Assembly: GCF_025244665.1 (NCBI RefSeq)
Contig: NZ_CP104205.1
Span: forward strand, 3,283,001-3,347,000
Origin: Maribacter litopenaei
Lineage (GTDB): Bacteria > Bacteroidota > Bacteroidia > Flavobacteriales > Flavobacteriaceae
Reading direction: 5' to 3'
DNA length: 64,000 nt
Shown: one piece after another, positions 62,775 through 64,000 of the stretch
Layout of the letters: each line of letters starts with the position of its first letter
How positions within the stretch are numbered: the first letter of the stretch is position 1
Program-made: the position numbers and the translations under genes
The notes under the pieces: generated by a model
Seen by the model: only the letters and a program-made list of their open reading frames with translations
The model's database searches: none
Told to the model about the DNA's origin: nothing

Positions 62775-64000
62775 TTACTTGTATTTTTCGTTTACGACCT
62801 TACCTTTTTCCAATGTAACCACACCATTACAGTATTTGGACCATAAATCATTCTCGCTAACAACCAGCAAGGCCCATCCGTTACTTGGATCCGTTAAAAA
62901 CTTGATGATATTTTCAGCTTCCTCCCTCCCTATCTGATCTAATGGATCTTTAAGCACAAGCAGCTTGGGTTTGTTGACAATGCTTCGGGCCAGTACGATT
63001 CTTTTCGAAATAGTATAGGGTATCTGTTTACCTTCGGGATAAATGATAGTCTGCAGCCCGCGCGGTTGTTCCTTGACAAAACTCGTTAGCCCAACCTTGT
63101 CCAATGCCCAATAGATCTGTTCCTGTGGGATGGACTTGTCTCCAAAAGTGATATTGTCCAAAATGGTTCCCTCAAAAGGAGATTCCTCTAATAAGGACTG
63201 CCCTATATGTGCCCTATAAAAATTTAGGTTCATACCTTTCAAAGAGGCATTGTTAACATAAACCCCTCCTGAATCCGGCTCTAAAATACCGGCAACAACC
63301 CTAAGAAAACTTGTTCTCCCTGAATTACGACCGCCTATTAAATGTATAATGCTTTGAGGATTAATTTTCAAACTGATGCCGTCAAGAACAACCTTTCCTG
63401 TGTCAGGTAGACGATAGCGAACATCCTCCAATTCTATCGTGAAACTTTCTCCTTCTGCAAAGGGTCTTTCACCATCTTGCAGCTCCAGCTCCTTATCCAC
63501 TACTTGGCCCATCTTCTCCAATGAGGTAAGTAAGTCGTAAAAAGTTTCAAGACCCGTAATCAACTTCTCTACGGAATTGATTACCAAGAGGATTATAATT
63601 TCGGCGGCAACAAACTGACCAATATTCATTTCCTGATTCAAAACCAACAATCCCCCGATCAACAATAATCCAGCGGTTACCAAAACCTTAAAGCCAATCA
63701 TTTGGATGAATTGTATAATCAAAATCCTAAAGTGGCCTTCCCTAGCATCCAAGTACTTGGAAACCAGGCTGTCATTTTTGTCAATGGCATGTGATGTCTT
63801 ACCTGAGAGCTTGAAGCTGACGATAGATCTAGCAACCTCCTGTAACCAATGGGCTACCTTGTATTTGTTTTTTGATTCCTCCAAACTGGTATCAAGCCCC
63901 TTTTTAGCGGTGAATTTAAACACCACGTAAATAAGCCCCAACAAAAGCATTCCGTATATAATAAAGAACGGATGGTAGAAGGAAAGCAATAATAATCCAA
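62775..64000 (-). CDS. ABC transporter half-molecule with degenerate ATPase motifs (5' end beyond window)
   Basis: This is the C-terminal 408 codons of a type I exporter ABC protein; the frame is open to the window edge. Membrane helices precede an NBD in which most key residues differ from the family: Walker A GGRNSGRT (Lys to Arg), no LSGGQ (TISKRIVLARSI), Walker B LLVLKDPLD (D-E to K-D), H-loop VVSENDLW (no His). The Q-loop Gln (AHIGQSLLEE) remains. It is the only ABC gene of this operon inside the window; an active partner could lie upstream. Confidence 0.88.
   Translation of the reverse strand, partial: GLLLLSFYHPFFIIYGMLLLGLIYVVFKFTAKKGLDTSLEESKNKYKVAHWLQEVARSIVSFKLSGKTSHAIDKNDSLVSKYLDAREGHFRILIIQFIQMIGFKVLVTAGLLLIGGLLVLNQEMNIGQFVAAEIIILLVINSVEKLITGLETFYDLLTSLEKMGQVVDKELELQDGERPFAEGESFTIELEDVRYRLPDTGKVVLDGISLKINPQSIIHLIGGRNSGRTSFLRVVAGILEPDSGGVYVNNASLKGMNLNFYRAHIGQSLLEESPFEGTILDNITFGDKSIPQEQIYWALDKVGLTSFVKEQPRGLQTIIYPEGKQIPYTISKRIVLARSIVNKPKLLVLKDPLDQIGREEAENIIKFLTDPSNGWALLVVSENDLWSKYCNGVVTLEKGKVVNEKYK

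Noticed and set aside
1-64000. Mobile elements, CRISPR arrays, tRNA or rRNA genes
   Set aside because: I saw no transposase, integrase, spaced direct repeats, cloverleaf-like segment or rRNA sequence in any gap.

Overview
The window looks like a chromosomal segment of a marine-type member of the Flavobacteriaceae (Bacteroidota); I cannot name the genus. The evidence is -7 elements of the TAnnTTTG type, T9SS type A and type B sorting domains, DUF4271, DUF3098 and DUF4296 genes, an ATP-dependent PEP carboxykinase, Flavobacteria-style gene orders (phoR-phoB; ftsX-DUF3098-uppP-truB; pyrC-DUF4296) and roughly 40% GC. I saw no tRNA, rRNA, CRISPR array, insertion sequence or prophage.

Layout. 1-18201 (minus strand) is a large efflux locus: TolC-like outer membrane protein, HlyD-like adaptor, one MacB/LolD-type ATPase and six tandem MacB/FtsX-type permeases, the last cut by the window edge. 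Divergently, 18411-21122 encodes a sigma54-dependent NtrC-type response regulator and its NtrB-like kinase. Two places in the efflux locus carry a sigma54-like promoter preceded by two 17-bp dyads spaced exactly 22 bp apart, the likely regulon of that regulator. 21119-24564 holds an alkyltransferase-like protein, a LysE-family protein, trmB and phoR-phoB. 24828-29825 holds a TonB-dependent receptor, a beta-helix-like lipoprotein and two tiny stand-alone T9SS C-terminal-domain proteins. 29905-44934 is mostly housekeeping: LuxE-like protein, two lipoproteins, tyrS, an NAD-dependent epimerase, DUF4296, pyrC, a polyprenyl-phosphate mannosyltransferase and a PMT-type glycosyltransferase, DUF4271, hemD, pckA, glycerate kinase, a DASS transporter and DUF423. 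45096-52306 holds a saccharopine dehydrogenase-like gene, an Lrp regulator, a YugP-type zinc peptidase, alanine dehydrogenase and leuS. 52473-59997 holds a gliding-motility/T9SS type B protein, ftsX-DUF3098-uppP-truB-TonB-like, a thioredoxin-like protein, a small repeat protein and a YitT protein. 60009-64000 is a second exporter (TolC, HlyD, ABC half-transporter) whose ABC subunit has lost nearly all its catalytic motifs.

Data quality matters throughout. About 39 single-base frameshifts and 4 in-frame stops interrupt genes, including essential ones (leuS, tyrS, truB, hemD). After repair every gene returns to an exact multiple of three and a family-like protein, so I annotate them as intact genes with local lesions. 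The lesions are not random: seventeen of the extra bases create the same hexamer TCTCGG (or CCGAGA), where the protein family predicts TCTGG (CCAGA). Points I think most worth checking are the paired-dyad/sigma54 circuit, this lesion signature, an AT-rich in-frame insertion with an RNxxxH motif inside LeuRS, and the degenerate ABC subunit.
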